Positions 18,197-25,475 of a stretch of 64,000 bases of DNA are shown one piece after another. A program made the position numbers and the translations under genes. Position 1 is the stretch's first letter, and each line of letters opens with the position of its first letter. Below the pieces are notes generated by a model. That model ran no database searches. It was not told the origin of the DNA and was given only the letters and a program-made list of their open reading frames with translations. Origin of the DNA: Streptomyces poonensis (GTDB lineage: Bacteria; Actinomycetota; Actinomycetes; Streptomycetales; Streptomycetaceae); assembly GCF_014650915.1 (NCBI RefSeq), contig NZ_BMVW01000001.1, forward strand, positions 1,178,001-1,242,000. The letters are read 5' to 3'.

Positions 18197-19281
18197 GCGC
18201 CGCCGCCGGCACGCAGGCCACGGCCGCCGGGGAGGAGTCGGTCGTCGCCCGCCTCTCCACCCTCGACCGGTTCCTGGCGGTATGGATCCTGCTCGCCATG
18301 GCGCTCGGGCTCGGGCTCGGCCGCCTGGTCCCCGGCCTGAACGACGCGCTGGCCGCGGTCGAGGTCGGCGGGATCTCCCTGCCGATCGCGCTCGGCCTGC
18401 TGGTGATGATGTATCCGGTGCTGGCCAAGGTCCGCTACGACCGGCTCGACGCGGTCACCGGCGACCGGAAGCTGATGGTCTCCTCGCTGGTCATCAACTG
18501 GATCGCCGGTCCGGCGGTGATGTTCGCGCTGGCCTGGATCTTCCTCCCCGACCTGCCGGAGTACCGCACCGGCCTGATCATCGTCGGGCTGGCCCGCTGT
18601 ATCGCCATGGTGATCATCTGGAACGACCTGGCCTGCGGTGACCGCGAGGCCGCCGCCGTCCTCGTGGCGCTGAACTCGGTCTTCCAGGTCCTCGCGTTCG
18701 GCCTGCTGGGCTGGTTCTACCTCGACCTGCTGCCCGGCTGGCTAGGACTGGGCGACGGACAGGGCCTGGACGTGCCCGTGTGGCACATCGCGCTGAACGT
18801 GCTGGTCTTCCTAGGGGTGCCACTGCTGGCCGGCTTCGTCACCCGCCGCAGCGGCGAGAAGAGGCTCGGCCGCGAGCGCTATGAGGCCGCCTTCCTGCCG
18901 AGGATCGGCCCCTGGGCGCTGTACGGGCTGCTCTTCACGATCGTTGTCCTCTTCGCCCTGCAGGGCAGGACCATCACCTCGCAGCCTTGGTCCGTCGCGC
19001 GGATCGCGCTGCCGCTGCTGGTGTACTTCGCGCTGATGTGGTTCGGCACGTTCGCCCTGGGCAAGGCCCTCGGCCTGGCCTACGACCGCACCGCGACCCT
19101 GGCGTTCACCGCGGCGGGCAACAACTTCGAGCTGGCCATCGCGGTGGCCATCGCCACCTTCGGCGTCACCTCCGGCCAGGCCCTGTCCGGCGTCGTCGGC
19201 CCGCTGATCGAGGTGCCGGTCCTGGTCGCGCTGGTCTACGTGTCACTGGCCTGGCGCCGGAAGTTCACAGCCGCGCAGTGA
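18193..19281 (+). CDS. acr3: Acr3-type arsenite efflux permease
   Basis: This 362-residue protein has about 10 membrane spans and belongs to the BART-superfamily Acr3 arsenite/proton antiporters. The conserved Cys is in GLARCIAMVIIWNDLA (span 4, near residue 137) and the conserved Glu is in AAGNNFELAIAVA (span 9). It starts at GTG 18193, overlapping the arsR stop. It exports the arsenite made by ArsC. Confidence 0.95.
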   Translation: MSAAAGTQATAAGEESVVARLSTLDRFLAVWILLAMALGLGLGRLVPGLNDALAAVEVGGISLPIALGLLVMMYPVLAKVRYDRLDAVTGDRKLMVSSLVINWIAGPAVMFALAWIFLPDLPEYRTGLIIVGLARCIAMVIIWNDLACGDREAAAVLVALNSVFQVLAFGLLGWFYLDLLPGWLGLGDGQGLDVPVWHIALNVLVFLGVPLLAGFVTRRSGEKRLGRERYEAAFLPRIGPWALYGLLFTIVVLFALQGRTITSQPWSVARIALPLLVYFALMWFGTFALGKALGLAYDRTATLAFTAAGNNFELAIAVAIATFGVTSGQALSGVVGPLIEVPVLVALVYVSLAWRRKFTAAQ

Positions 19282-19364
19282 TGCGGCACGCTGTGGCGGT
19301 GATCGACGGCGGCCGGCAGCCTGGCATGCCCCCTCCAGCAAGCAGGCCTTGAGCAAGGCGGCAT

Positions 19365-19736
19365 TCATGCGGTGGCTGCGTTGACGGCCAGGAGCTGGCC
19401 CATCGCGGCGAGCACGGACGGCTCGACGCGGTAGTACACCCAGGTGCCGCGCCGCTCGGAGGTGAGCAGCCCGGCCTCCTTGAGCTTCTTCAGGTGGTGG
19501 GAGACGGTCGGCTGGGAGACGCCGACGTCGGAGATGTCGCACACGCATGCCTCACCGCCCTCGTGCGAGGCGATGGCGGAGAACAGCCGCAGCCGGACGG
19601 GGTCGCCGAGCGCCTTGAACATCGGCGCCGCCGTCTCCGCCTCCTCGGCGGTGAAGGGGCGCTCGGTCAGCGGCGGGCAGCACGGCGCCACCGCCCGGCC
19701 CGGTGCCGCCTCCGGCAGCGCTTCTGCGTTCGACAT
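19365..19736 (-). CDS. ArsR-family repressor with CVC metalloid site
   Basis: This 123-residue regulator has the classical arsenite/metal site in EACVCDISDVGVSQPTVSHHLKKLKEAGLL: two Cys in the alpha-3 helix just before the recognition helix. The N-terminal extension also has a Cys pair (APCCPPL, near residue 19) that could supply a third ligand. The ATG at 19736 has an AAGGAT site. It ends facing acr3. A dyad at its own promoter is repeated upstream of the flavoprotein gene, so it probably controls both. Confidence 0.9.
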   Translation of the reverse strand: MSNAEALPEAAPGRAVAPCCPPLTERPFTAEEAETAAPMFKALGDPVRLRLFSAIASHEGGEACVCDISDVGVSQPTVSHHLKKLKEAGLLTSERRGTWVYYRVEPSVLAAMGQLLAVNAATA

Positions 19737-19737
19737 C

Positions 19738-20038
19738 CTTCTATGTTGACACATGTCGAAGCAGGCGGCCGAGGTCCACCGGCAACGGCATGCCGGACAG
19801 GCAGCCGTAGCGGGGCGGGGAGAACAGGGTGAGGCTGTCGCAGTAGCGCGGCCACGGCCCGGCCGACCGGGCGGACGCCTCCAGCACCACCGGCTGCAGC
19901 CCCTGCCGCAGCAGGGCATGCGCGGCGGCCGACCCGGACCGACCACCGCCGATCACGGCGACATCGACAGGTATCGCGCACGGACTCCCATATCAAAACA
20001 TCGACGAACGTCTATGTTGACGCTTATCGAAACAGGCG
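19738..20038. promoter_or_regulatory. Duplicated ArsR-type operator flanking a gene remnant
   Basis: TCTATGTTGAC occurs near 19739 and again at 20011. After the first copy comes ACATGTCGAAGCAGGCG and after the second GCTTATCGAAACAGGCG, so about 28 bp are shared. The core TTGACACATGTCGAA is an imperfect dyad. One copy fronts the CVC-type arsR and the other the flavoprotein gene, consistent with shared repression. Confidence 0.6.
19741..19975 (-). pseudogene. Truncated FAD-dependent oxidoreductase (ArsO-like N-terminus)
   Basis: About 75 codons encode an N-terminal dinucleotide fold: VAVIGGGRSGSAAAHALL with a GxGxxG site, then LEASARSAGPW and LTLFSPPRYGCLSGMPLPVD. This matches the start of the flavin-containing oxidoreductases often found in ars clusters. 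It then runs into the arsR promoter sequence and stops at 19741. No in-frame ATG is present. It resembles, but is not identical to, the intact flavoprotein at 20092, so it is a relic of a second related gene. Confidence 0.7.
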
Positions 20039-20091
20039 TCATGCTGACCGGGCAAGCCATCGACGGATATCGAAACAACCGAGGAGTCGCC

Positions 20092-21504
20092 GTGAGCGCA
20101 CCCGCCGCTACTGCCGCCACCGGGCTGCCCGTGGTCGTCATCGGGGCCGGTCCGGCCGGCCTGGCCGCCGCCGCCCATCTGCTCGACCGCGGCCTCGAGC
20201 CGCTGGTCCTGGAGGCGGGAACGGCGGCGGGGGCGGCAGTGCGTGAGTGGGCGCACGTGCGGCTGTTCTCCCCCTGGGGCGAGGTGGTCGACCCGGCCGC
20301 CGAGAAGCTCCTCGCGCCCACCGGCTGGATACGGCCCGACGCGGCCGCCTACCCCTCGGGCGGCGACTGGGCCTGGCAGTACCTGCAGCCGCTGGCCGAC
20401 GCCCTCGGCGAGCGCGTCCGCTTGAATGCCACCGTCACCGGCGTCTCCCGCGCCGGCCGCGACCGCATCGTCGACGCCGACCGCGCGGCCCAGCCCTTCA
20501 CCGTCCACTACACCACCGCCGACGGGCGGGAGGAGCGCGTGCTGGCCCGCGCGGTGATCGATGCCTCCGGCACCTGGACCACCCCGGGCCCCGCGGGCGG
20601 CAACGGCCTGCCCGCCCTGGGCGAGAAGGCCGCGGCCGACCGCATCGCCTACCGCGTCCCGGATCTGACGGACCCGGCGGTACGGGCCCGGTACGCGGGC
20701 AGGCGCACCGCCGTCATCGGCTCGGGCGCCTCCGCCTTCACCGCGCTGGCCTCCCTGGCCGACCTGGCCACCTCCGCCGACGGGGCGGGGACGCGCGCGG
20801 TGTGGGTCCTGCGCCGCGGCCTGTCCGGATCGACTTACGGCGGCGGCGCGGCCGACCAGCTGCCCGTCCGCGGCGCCCTGGGACTGGCCGCCGCGGCCGC
20901 GGTCGAGGACGGGCACGCGAATGCGGTCACCGGCTTCCGCACGGAAGCGATCGAGCGCGACAGCGAGGACCGGCTGCTGCTGGTGGGCGAGGACGGGCGG
21001 CGTCTGGAGCCGGTGGACGAGGTCATCGTGCTGACCGGGTTCCGCCCCGAGTTGTCCTTCCTCTCCGAGATTCGCCTCGGCCTGGACGAGCGCCTGCAGG
21101 CCCCCATCGCCCTGGCGCCGCTGATCGACCCCAACCAGCACTCCTGCGGCACCGTCCACCCCCACGGCCACCGCGAGCTGTCCCACCCCGAGCCTGGCAT
21201 CTACCTGGTCGGCATGAAGTCCTACGGCCGCGCTCCCACGTTCCTGGCCATGACCGGCTACGAGCAGGTCCGCTCCGTCGTCGCTGCCCTCGCCGGCGAC
21301 CTGCAGGCGGCCGACCGCGTCGAGCTGACCCTGCCGGAGACCGGAGTGTGCGGCGGCGCCGGACTGTTCGACCAGCCCGAGGCCGACCAGGCGTCCAGTA
21401 CAGGCTGCTGCGCCGCTCCCGAGCCCCGGCTAGTCCAACTCGGCACACCGGCCCCGGCCGCCTCCGCCGAGGAGGCGCCGGCGGGTGGCTGCTGCGGGTC
21501 GTGA
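20092..21504 (+). CDS. FAD/NAD(P)-dependent oxidoreductase of the arsenic cluster (ArsO-like)
   Basis: This 470-residue flavoprotein has an FAD-binding GAGPAGLAAAAHLL (near residue 18), a conserved RLFSPWGEVVDPAAEKLL segment, and an NADP-binding VIGSGASAFTALASL (near residue 205). Flavoproteins of this type recur in actinobacterial ars loci, with a proposed role in arsenite oxidation or organoarsenical metabolism. The C-terminal 60 residues are Cys-rich: TGVCGGAG, STGCCAAPE and a final GGCCGS, suggesting metalloid binding. It starts at GTG 20092 after GAGGAG; the longer upstream frame is not supported. Confidence 0.85.
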   Translation: MSAPAATAATGLPVVVIGAGPAGLAAAAHLLDRGLEPLVLEAGTAAGAAVREWAHVRLFSPWGEVVDPAAEKLLAPTGWIRPDAAAYPSGGDWAWQYLQPLADALGERVRLNATVTGVSRAGRDRIVDADRAAQPFTVHYTTADGREERVLARAVIDASGTWTTPGPAGGNGLPALGEKAAADRIAYRVPDLTDPAVRARYAGRRTAVIGSGASAFTALASLADLATSADGAGTRAVWVLRRGLSGSTYGGGAADQLPVRGALGLAAAAAVEDGHANAVTGFRTEAIERDSEDRLLLVGEDGRRLEPVDEVIVLTGFRPELSFLSEIRLGLDERLQAPIALAPLIDPNQHSCGTVHPHGHRELSHPEPGIYLVGMKSYGRAPTFLAMTGYEQVRSVVAALAGDLQAADRVELTLPETGVCGGAGLFDQPEADQASSTGCCAAPEPRLVQLGTPAPAASAEEAPAGGCCGS

Positions 21505-21532
21505 CCGTCCTCAGCACCCGCGCGAGCCGGGT

Positions 21533-21559
21533 CGCGACCGGAACTGGGGACCGGTCGCG
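21533..21559 (+). terminator. Hairpin after the ars flavoprotein gene
   Basis: CGCGACCGG and CCGGTCGCG form 9-bp arms about 30 bp after the stop. There is no U-run, as is usual in Streptomyces. Confidence 0.45.
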
Positions 21560-21611
21560 GCCCCTTGACCGGCATGCATGACGACGCCGACGCCCGAATA
21601 CGGTGACAGTG

Positions 21612-22031
21612 ATGAGTTACATCTTCACCATCACCGAGACCGATGAGGACGTCTGGGAACCCGCCCTGGCCGTCGGCCAGTTGTTCATGGGCGGGGTCGA
21701 TGCCCTGGGTCAGCGGATCCTCCGGGTGCCGACGGGGCTGGATGACGTCTCCGGCGACTGGGTCAAGGTCGACCCGCAGTTGTACGGGGAGTTCGTCACC
21801 CTGGCCCTCCAGCGGCGGGGCAGGTCGACCCACTGGGAGATGATCCAGCTCATGGACGGAGTACTCCCGCTCATGATCACGCTCGCCGACAAACTCGGCG
21901 TCGAGATCCCGGCGGGTTCGCTTGCGGAGCAGGCCTACCTCGAGTGGGCACGTGACGAGGACCGCGTCTTGTCGGGCCATGTCTGGGGCAACCGCGACGG
22001 CACGGTCTCATCTGAGGGGCCGCTGTGGTGA
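21612..22031 (+). CDS. DUF6086-family protein
   Basis: This 139-residue protein begins MSYIFTITETDEDVWEPALAVGQLFMGGVDAL, the pattern of the Streptomyces DUF6086 family of unknown function. The C-terminus WARDEDRVLSGHVWGNRDG is acidic and aromatic. No membrane span or signal is seen. The ATG at 21612 was chosen; GTG codons at 21603 and 21609 are in frame. A perfect 10-bp hairpin (21998-22007 with 22035-22044) overlaps the stop and may terminate transcription. Confidence 0.75.
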   Translation: MSYIFTITETDEDVWEPALAVGQLFMGGVDALGQRILRVPTGLDDVSGDWVKVDPQLYGEFVTLALQRRGRSTHWEMIQLMDGVLPLMITLADKLGVEIPAGSLAEQAYLEWARDEDRVLSGHVWGNRDGTVSSEGPLW

Positions 22032-22474
22032 GCTGACCGTGCCGCACTGACGGCAGCGCTGTTTAAGGGTGATCCAGCCGCCCGGGCCATCCGGGCCATC
22101 CAGGCCGCCCGGGCCGTCCGGGCCGTCCGGGCCGTCCGGGCCGTCCGGGAGACGATCCGCCGTCACCGCGTCGACCCCGCCTCCTGGCAGAAGAAAGGCG
22201 GCGCCGACCGCACCGGTGCCAGCACCGGCACAGGCACCGGCACCGGCACCGGCACCGGCACCGGCACCGGCACCGGCAACAACCCCCTCGGCCGCAGCGG
22301 CGACACCCGCAAGCCCGCACGACCATGAACCGAGCTGAGTCACCAGCCACACCCCCACCACCCCACCCCCATCCGCTACCCTGTCTGTGACCGCCGCCAG
22401 CGGCGGTCACCACCCTTGCCAGGACTGGATGGATCATCACTCGCAGTATTCATCCACGTTTCACGCAAGGCCCC
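22032..22474. other. Low-complexity spacer before the tRNA
   Basis: No gene is supported. It holds seven 9-bp units of GGGCCGTCC type (22084-22146), at least seven GGCACC hexamers (about 22233-22278), and a perfect hairpin at 22387-22410 with 11-bp arms (GTGACCGCCGC / GCGGCGGTCAC). The tRNA promoter lies in the last 100 bp. Confidence 0.6.
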
Positions 22475-22547
22475 GCCTTCGTAGCTCAGGGGATAGAGCA
22501 CCGCTCTCCTAAAGCGGGTGTCGCAGGTTCGAATCCTGCCGGGGGCA
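22475..22547 (+). tRNA. tRNA-Arg (anticodon CCT)
   Basis: A cloverleaf can be folded by eye. The acceptor stem is GCCTTCG with CGGGGGC, the D arm begins AGCTCAGGGG, and the anticodon stem CCGCT/AGCGG encloses loop CTCCTAA (anticodon CCT, reading AGG). The T arm is GCAGG-TTCGAAT-CCTGC and the discriminator base is A; CCA is not encoded. The gene is intact, and its 3' half is the integration site of the following mobile element. Confidence 0.95.
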
Positions 22548-22548
22548 C
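22505..22548 (+). other. attL: tRNA-side attachment site (44 bp)
   Basis: This segment, from the anticodon loop to one base past the tRNA, is repeated exactly at 48709-48752. Integration here keeps the tRNA whole because the element supplies the same 3' half. Confidence 0.92.
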
Positions 22549-22566
22549 AGCGAAACGCCAGGTCAG

Positions 22567-22597
22567 AGGCCCTTCCGTCCGTCGGACGGGAGGGCCT
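22567..22597 (+). terminator. tRNA terminator carried by the element
   Basis: AGGCCCTTCCGTCCG and CGGACGGGAGGGCCT form a 15-bp stem with one G-T pair and a 1-nt loop, just after the tRNA. The original chromosomal terminator now sits beyond attR at 48759-48792. Confidence 0.75.
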
Positions 22598-22661
22598 TCG
22601 TACTCGCAGCACACATATGGCACACATGGGTGCTGCGGGCAGAGGTGGGGAGCTGTGCGAT

Positions 22662-23003
22662 ATGCCCGCGAAGGACGAGCTGGCTCGCCGCCGGTACGAG
22701 AGGCTGATCGACCGACTTGAGTCGATGATGCTGGCCGCGCTGAGGCCGGAGTACGAGGGGTACTACGGGCAGCTGATCCTTGGCGCTGACGATCTTGCGG
22801 AGATGGGCGAGCTCAAGGACGTCCGGCGTGCCGCCAGGGAGGCGGGACGGCGTCTCGGCTGGAAGACGACCACCCGCCTTGTCGGCGGGAGGCTCTTCGC
22901 CCTCGACGAGCGCGAGGTGCCCGAGAGAATCGAGCGGTTGGCTGGGGATGCGGCCGCTGCTGCGATGGACCGGTTCTGGGAGGAAAGCCGACGCCGCGAC
23001 TGA
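22662..23003 (+). CDS. Hypothetical protein beside the integrase
   Basis: This 113-residue, charged, mostly helical protein is unfamiliar to me. It starts MPAKDELARRRYERLIDRLESMM, with a GGGGAG site 10 bp upstream of ATG 22662, and ends WEESRRRD. There are no membrane spans, Cys pairs or HTH. It is convergent with the integrase gene, with a strong shared terminator between. Its place between attL and int suggests a small accessory factor, but this is a guess. Confidence 0.6.
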   Translation: MPAKDELARRRYERLIDRLESMMLAALRPEYEGYYGQLILGADDLAEMGELKDVRRAAREAGRRLGWKTTTRLVGGRLFALDEREVPERIERLAGDAAAAAMDRFWEESRRRD

Positions 23004-23022
23004 CCTGATCCGAGGAAGACGC

Positions 23023-23064
23023 AAGGGGGCACCCCACCGCATCAGCGCGGTGGGGTGCCCCCTT
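23023..23064. terminator. Bidirectional terminator between convergent genes
   Basis: Perfect 18-bp arms (23023-23040 and 23047-23064) enclose loop ATCAGC. The arms begin AAGGGGGCACCCC and end GGGGTGCCCCCTT, so A and T runs flank the stem on both sides. It serves both the small gene and the integrase. Confidence 0.9.
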
Positions 23065-23098
23065 CGGTTACGGCGCCCCGGCACGGGTTAGGCACACA

Positions 23099-24337
23099 TC
23101 ACGCGGCGTCTTCCTCCAGGGCGGCCACGGTCTCGGCGGCCTCACGGGCCTTCCGCTCCGCTTTCTCCAGCTTGGCCTTCGCCTTGGCCAGTTGCTTGGA
23201 GCGGCGCTTGTGCATCTTCTTCGAGACCTCGTCCAGGCGGTCGGGAAAGAGGTGCCCGTAGGTGTCCAGGGTCAGCGTCGCGGACTTGTGGCCCAGCATC
23301 GTCTGTACGACGTTGACGTCCGCGCCGCTGGCGATGGCGAGCGAGGCCGCCGTGTGGCGCAGCTTGTGCGGGGTGACCTTGAGATGCCCCAGCCCGGCCT
23401 TTACGACCGCCGGCGCGAAGAACCGCTGACGGAAGTTGCGGGCCCGCAGCGGCCCGCCCTGCGGGGCGGTGAAGAGCAAGTCGTCATCCCCCCTCCCCTT
23501 GACGTGGGGCTTCAGCTCGTCGGCCAGGAACCGCGGGATCGGTACGGACCGGCGCTCGTGGTTCTTGGGGGTGTCGAGGTAGAGCTTGCCGTTGTCCTCG
23601 GCGTACGCCTCCACGATGTGGGCCCGACAGGCGTCCAGGTCGACGCGGCCCACCTTGAGCGCGGATGCCTCGCCCCAGCGCAGTCCGGTGTAGGCCAGCA
23701 GCAGGATGAACACCCGGTAGGCGCCTGACGCGTTAGCCAGCGCGTCGACCTGTATGTCGTCGAGGTACACGTGATCAGCGGGCATCGCCTTCGGCAGAGG
23801 CACGCCGACAGCCGGGTTGGCCGCCAGACGACGGGCCTTGACCGCGTAGCCGAGAACGCGGCTGAGGACGACGTACGCCTTGCGGACCGACCGGGGGCTG
23901 AGCTTCCTGCCGCCGGTCGCCTCGCCGGACAGCAGATCCGCGAGCCACTCGGCGACGTCCTCGAAGTGGATGCGGTCCAGCGGGGTGGTACCCCACTTGG
24001 GAATCACGTGGACGTCGAGAACACCGCGGTAGCGAGCCCGGGTTGAGCGCTTGAGGTGGAGCTGCGCCGCCAGCCAGGACTCCGCCACCTCTGCGAACTT
24101 CACCCGCGCGGCTGCGGGATCGCGATAGGAGCCGTCGTTGAGACGCGACTCCATCCTTATCCGCTCCGCCTCGGCGTCGACCTTGCGGGCGAAGGTCTTC
24201 ATCTTCGGCTTGCCGTCGGGGTCGTACCAGCGCACGCGGTAGCGCCCCGGTGGCGTACGCCCCGCCCGCTTGGCGTCCGCCACGGCCCGTACATACGCCG
24301 CGTGCCCTATGCGGTTCTCAATCCAGACCCGCGCCAA
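23099..24337 (-). CDS. Tyrosine-recombinase integrase of the element
   Basis: This 412-residue protein catalyses site-specific integration at the tRNA. An AP2-like N-terminal DNA-binding part (RYRVRWYDPDGKPKMKTF) and a SAM-like core-binding domain (about 75-170) precede the catalytic domain. Catalytic residues are visible in YTGLRWGEA (Arg), TPHKLRHTAAS (HxxR), LGHKSATLTLDTYGH (His and nucleophile Tyr). The C-terminus is a Lys/Ala/Glu coiled coil. The start is TTG 24337, directly after the stop of the upstream Xre gene, with GGAGGGG overlapping that gene. Expression is therefore tied to the Xre regulator. Confidence 0.93.
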   Translation of the reverse strand: MARVWIENRIGHAAYVRAVADAKRAGRTPPGRYRVRWYDPDGKPKMKTFARKVDAEAERIRMESRLNDGSYRDPAAARVKFAEVAESWLAAQLHLKRSTRARYRGVLDVHVIPKWGTTPLDRIHFEDVAEWLADLLSGEATGGRKLSPRSVRKAYVVLSRVLGYAVKARRLAANPAVGVPLPKAMPADHVYLDDIQVDALANASGAYRVFILLLAYTGLRWGEASALKVGRVDLDACRAHIVEAYAEDNGKLYLDTPKNHERRSVPIPRFLADELKPHVKGRGDDDLLFTAPQGGPLRARNFRQRFFAPAVVKAGLGHLKVTPHKLRHTAASLAIASGADVNVVQTMLGHKSATLTLDTYGHLFPDRLDEVSKKMHKRRSKQLAKAKAKLEKAERKAREAAETVAALEEDAA

Positions 24338-24619
24338 CTAGCATCCCCTCCAGTCGTTACCGGACACCGACGGGAGCGGCAGGAGCAGGGTCGTGGGAGA
24401 AACGCCGAGCGCGGTGGCGAGGGCGACGAGGTCGTCTACGTCGCATCGGCGGCGGGCGCGTTCGGTGCGGCTGAGAGCGGTGTTGGCCATCGGACGGCCC
24501 AGCGCGGTGCAGCGGGCGGCGAGCTGGTGTTGGGTCAGGCTGCGCATGAGGCGTAGGTGCTCGATGGCGCGGGCGGTGTGGAGGCCGACGGGGCCTATTT
24601 CAACAGGTCGGTTGGGCAT
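24338..24619 (-). CDS. Xre-family regulator upstream of the integrase
   Basis: This 93-residue protein has an Xre/Cro-like HTH (HLRLMRSLTQHQLAARCTALGRPMANTALSRTERARRR) from about residue 20 to 80. The ATG at 24619 begins MPNRPVEIG. Just upstream is ACAGCTATCTGT, a near-palindrome that could be its own operator. Its stop abuts the integrase start, so the two form one transcript; it probably controls excision and integration. Confidence 0.82.
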   Translation of the reverse strand: MPNRPVEIGPVGLHTARAIEHLRLMRSLTQHQLAARCTALGRPMANTALSRTERARRRCDVDDLVALATALGVSPTTLLLPLPSVSGNDWRGC

Positions 24620-25085
24620 GACAGATAGCTGTAACTTGCATCCGGGCACCATGGCAAGAGTTAGTTCTAAAACTCTCCAAAAGTCGTTCGGGGGCGAAGT
24701 GGCGTTCGTCTCGTCGAATTCCGGCACATCGCGAGGCGTTTCGACCGAGGTGCCGTGTTACCTTCCCTCTCCGTATTCGAGATAGGCGATTTAAACACAC
24801 ATCAGCCATGATGCCCGGCAGGTCATTCACGTCGTCCCTGACCGCCAGGTGTCACCTCTGAGCTGCGTAGGTACCGGATTCCGGCACCTCGACCGGTTGC
24901 TTCGCCGCAAAAAATTTCGGCCCCGGCGGGAGCGATTTCGGCAACCGGGAATCCACCCTTACTGTTTCCCTCTCCCCGGCCACACCGAAAGAAGTAGTGA
25001 GGAGTTTCAGAGCCAACTCTGGACTTTTCTCCGGGCGGTGTGGCTGCGTTGTCCAGCCCGTTGTTCAAGACCGAAAAGGAGCCCT
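24620..25085. promoter_or_regulatory. Divergent control region between Xre-int and xis
   Basis: This 466-bp spacer has lower GC than its surroundings and no supported gene. ATTCCGGCAC occurs twice (near 24719 and 24878), the first followed by a GGTGCCG inverted partner about 40 bp on. Promoters for the int and xis transcripts must lie here. Confidence 0.5.
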
Positions 25086-25328
25086 ATGCCGAAGACCCCT
25101 CCCCGTAGCACCAACGCCCCTGCCACCGCTGCGGCTGCCCAGCGTGGCCCGCTTGCCACCCCTGCAGAGGTCGCCGCCTATCTCGGGGTGCCGGTGAAGA
25201 CCCTCTACCAGTGGAAGTACCGGGGCATCGGCCCCAGCGTCCACAAGGTCGGCCGTCACCTGCGCTACCGCTGGCGGGAGGTGGACGCATGGCTGGACAC
25301 CCAGACGTCGTACGACCTCACGGCCTGA
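25086..25328 (+). CDS. AlpA/MerR-like excisionase
   Basis: This 80-residue protein is a helix-turn-helix of the phage excisionase (AlpA/DUF helix-turn-helix_17) type: LATPAEVAAYLGVPVKTLYQWKYRGIGPSVHKVGRHLRYR followed by VDAWLD. The N-terminal 25 residues are Ala/Pro/Thr-rich. ATG 25086 follows AAAAGGAG. It lies divergent from the int genes, the usual position of Xis in actinomycete elements. A hairpin (25355-25384) follows the stop. Confidence 0.88.
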   Translation: MPKTPPRSTNAPATAAAAQRGPLATPAEVAAYLGVPVKTLYQWKYRGIGPSVHKVGRHLRYRWREVDAWLDTQTSYDLTA

Positions 25329-25354
25329 CCCCGCGTCTCGCGCGGACAACGAAG

Positions 25355-25384
25355 CGGCCCCCGGCGCGCCAACGCCGAGGGCCG
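25355..25384 (+). terminator. Hairpin after xis
   Basis: CGGCCCCCGGCG and CGCCGAGGGCCG pair with a single mismatch, 27 bp after the xis stop. Readthrough into the next gene is possible. Confidence 0.5.
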
Positions 25385-25424
25385 AAGACTTCCAACTGAT
25401 CGCCCATCCCTGAACGAATGAATT

Positions 25425-25461
25425 GGTGAGGGGCGGGACCTTGCCCGTCCCGCCCCTCACC
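25425..25461. promoter_or_regulatory. Perfect 37-bp dyad before the DUF3631 gene
   Basis: GGTGAGGGGCGGGAC and GTCCCGCCCCTCACC are perfect 15-bp arms around a 7-nt loop. The dyad ends right before the GGAGAGG ribosome site (25462) of the DUF3631 gene. It could be an operator or an RNA hairpin controlling translation. Confidence 0.75.
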
Positions 25462-25475
25462 GGAGAGGAACGCCT

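Noticed and set aside
22084..22278. Regular repeats resembling a CRISPR or structural RNA
   Set aside because: The units are 9 bp and 6 bp with no spacers, so this is simple-sequence DNA. No CRISPR array or cas gene occurs in the window.
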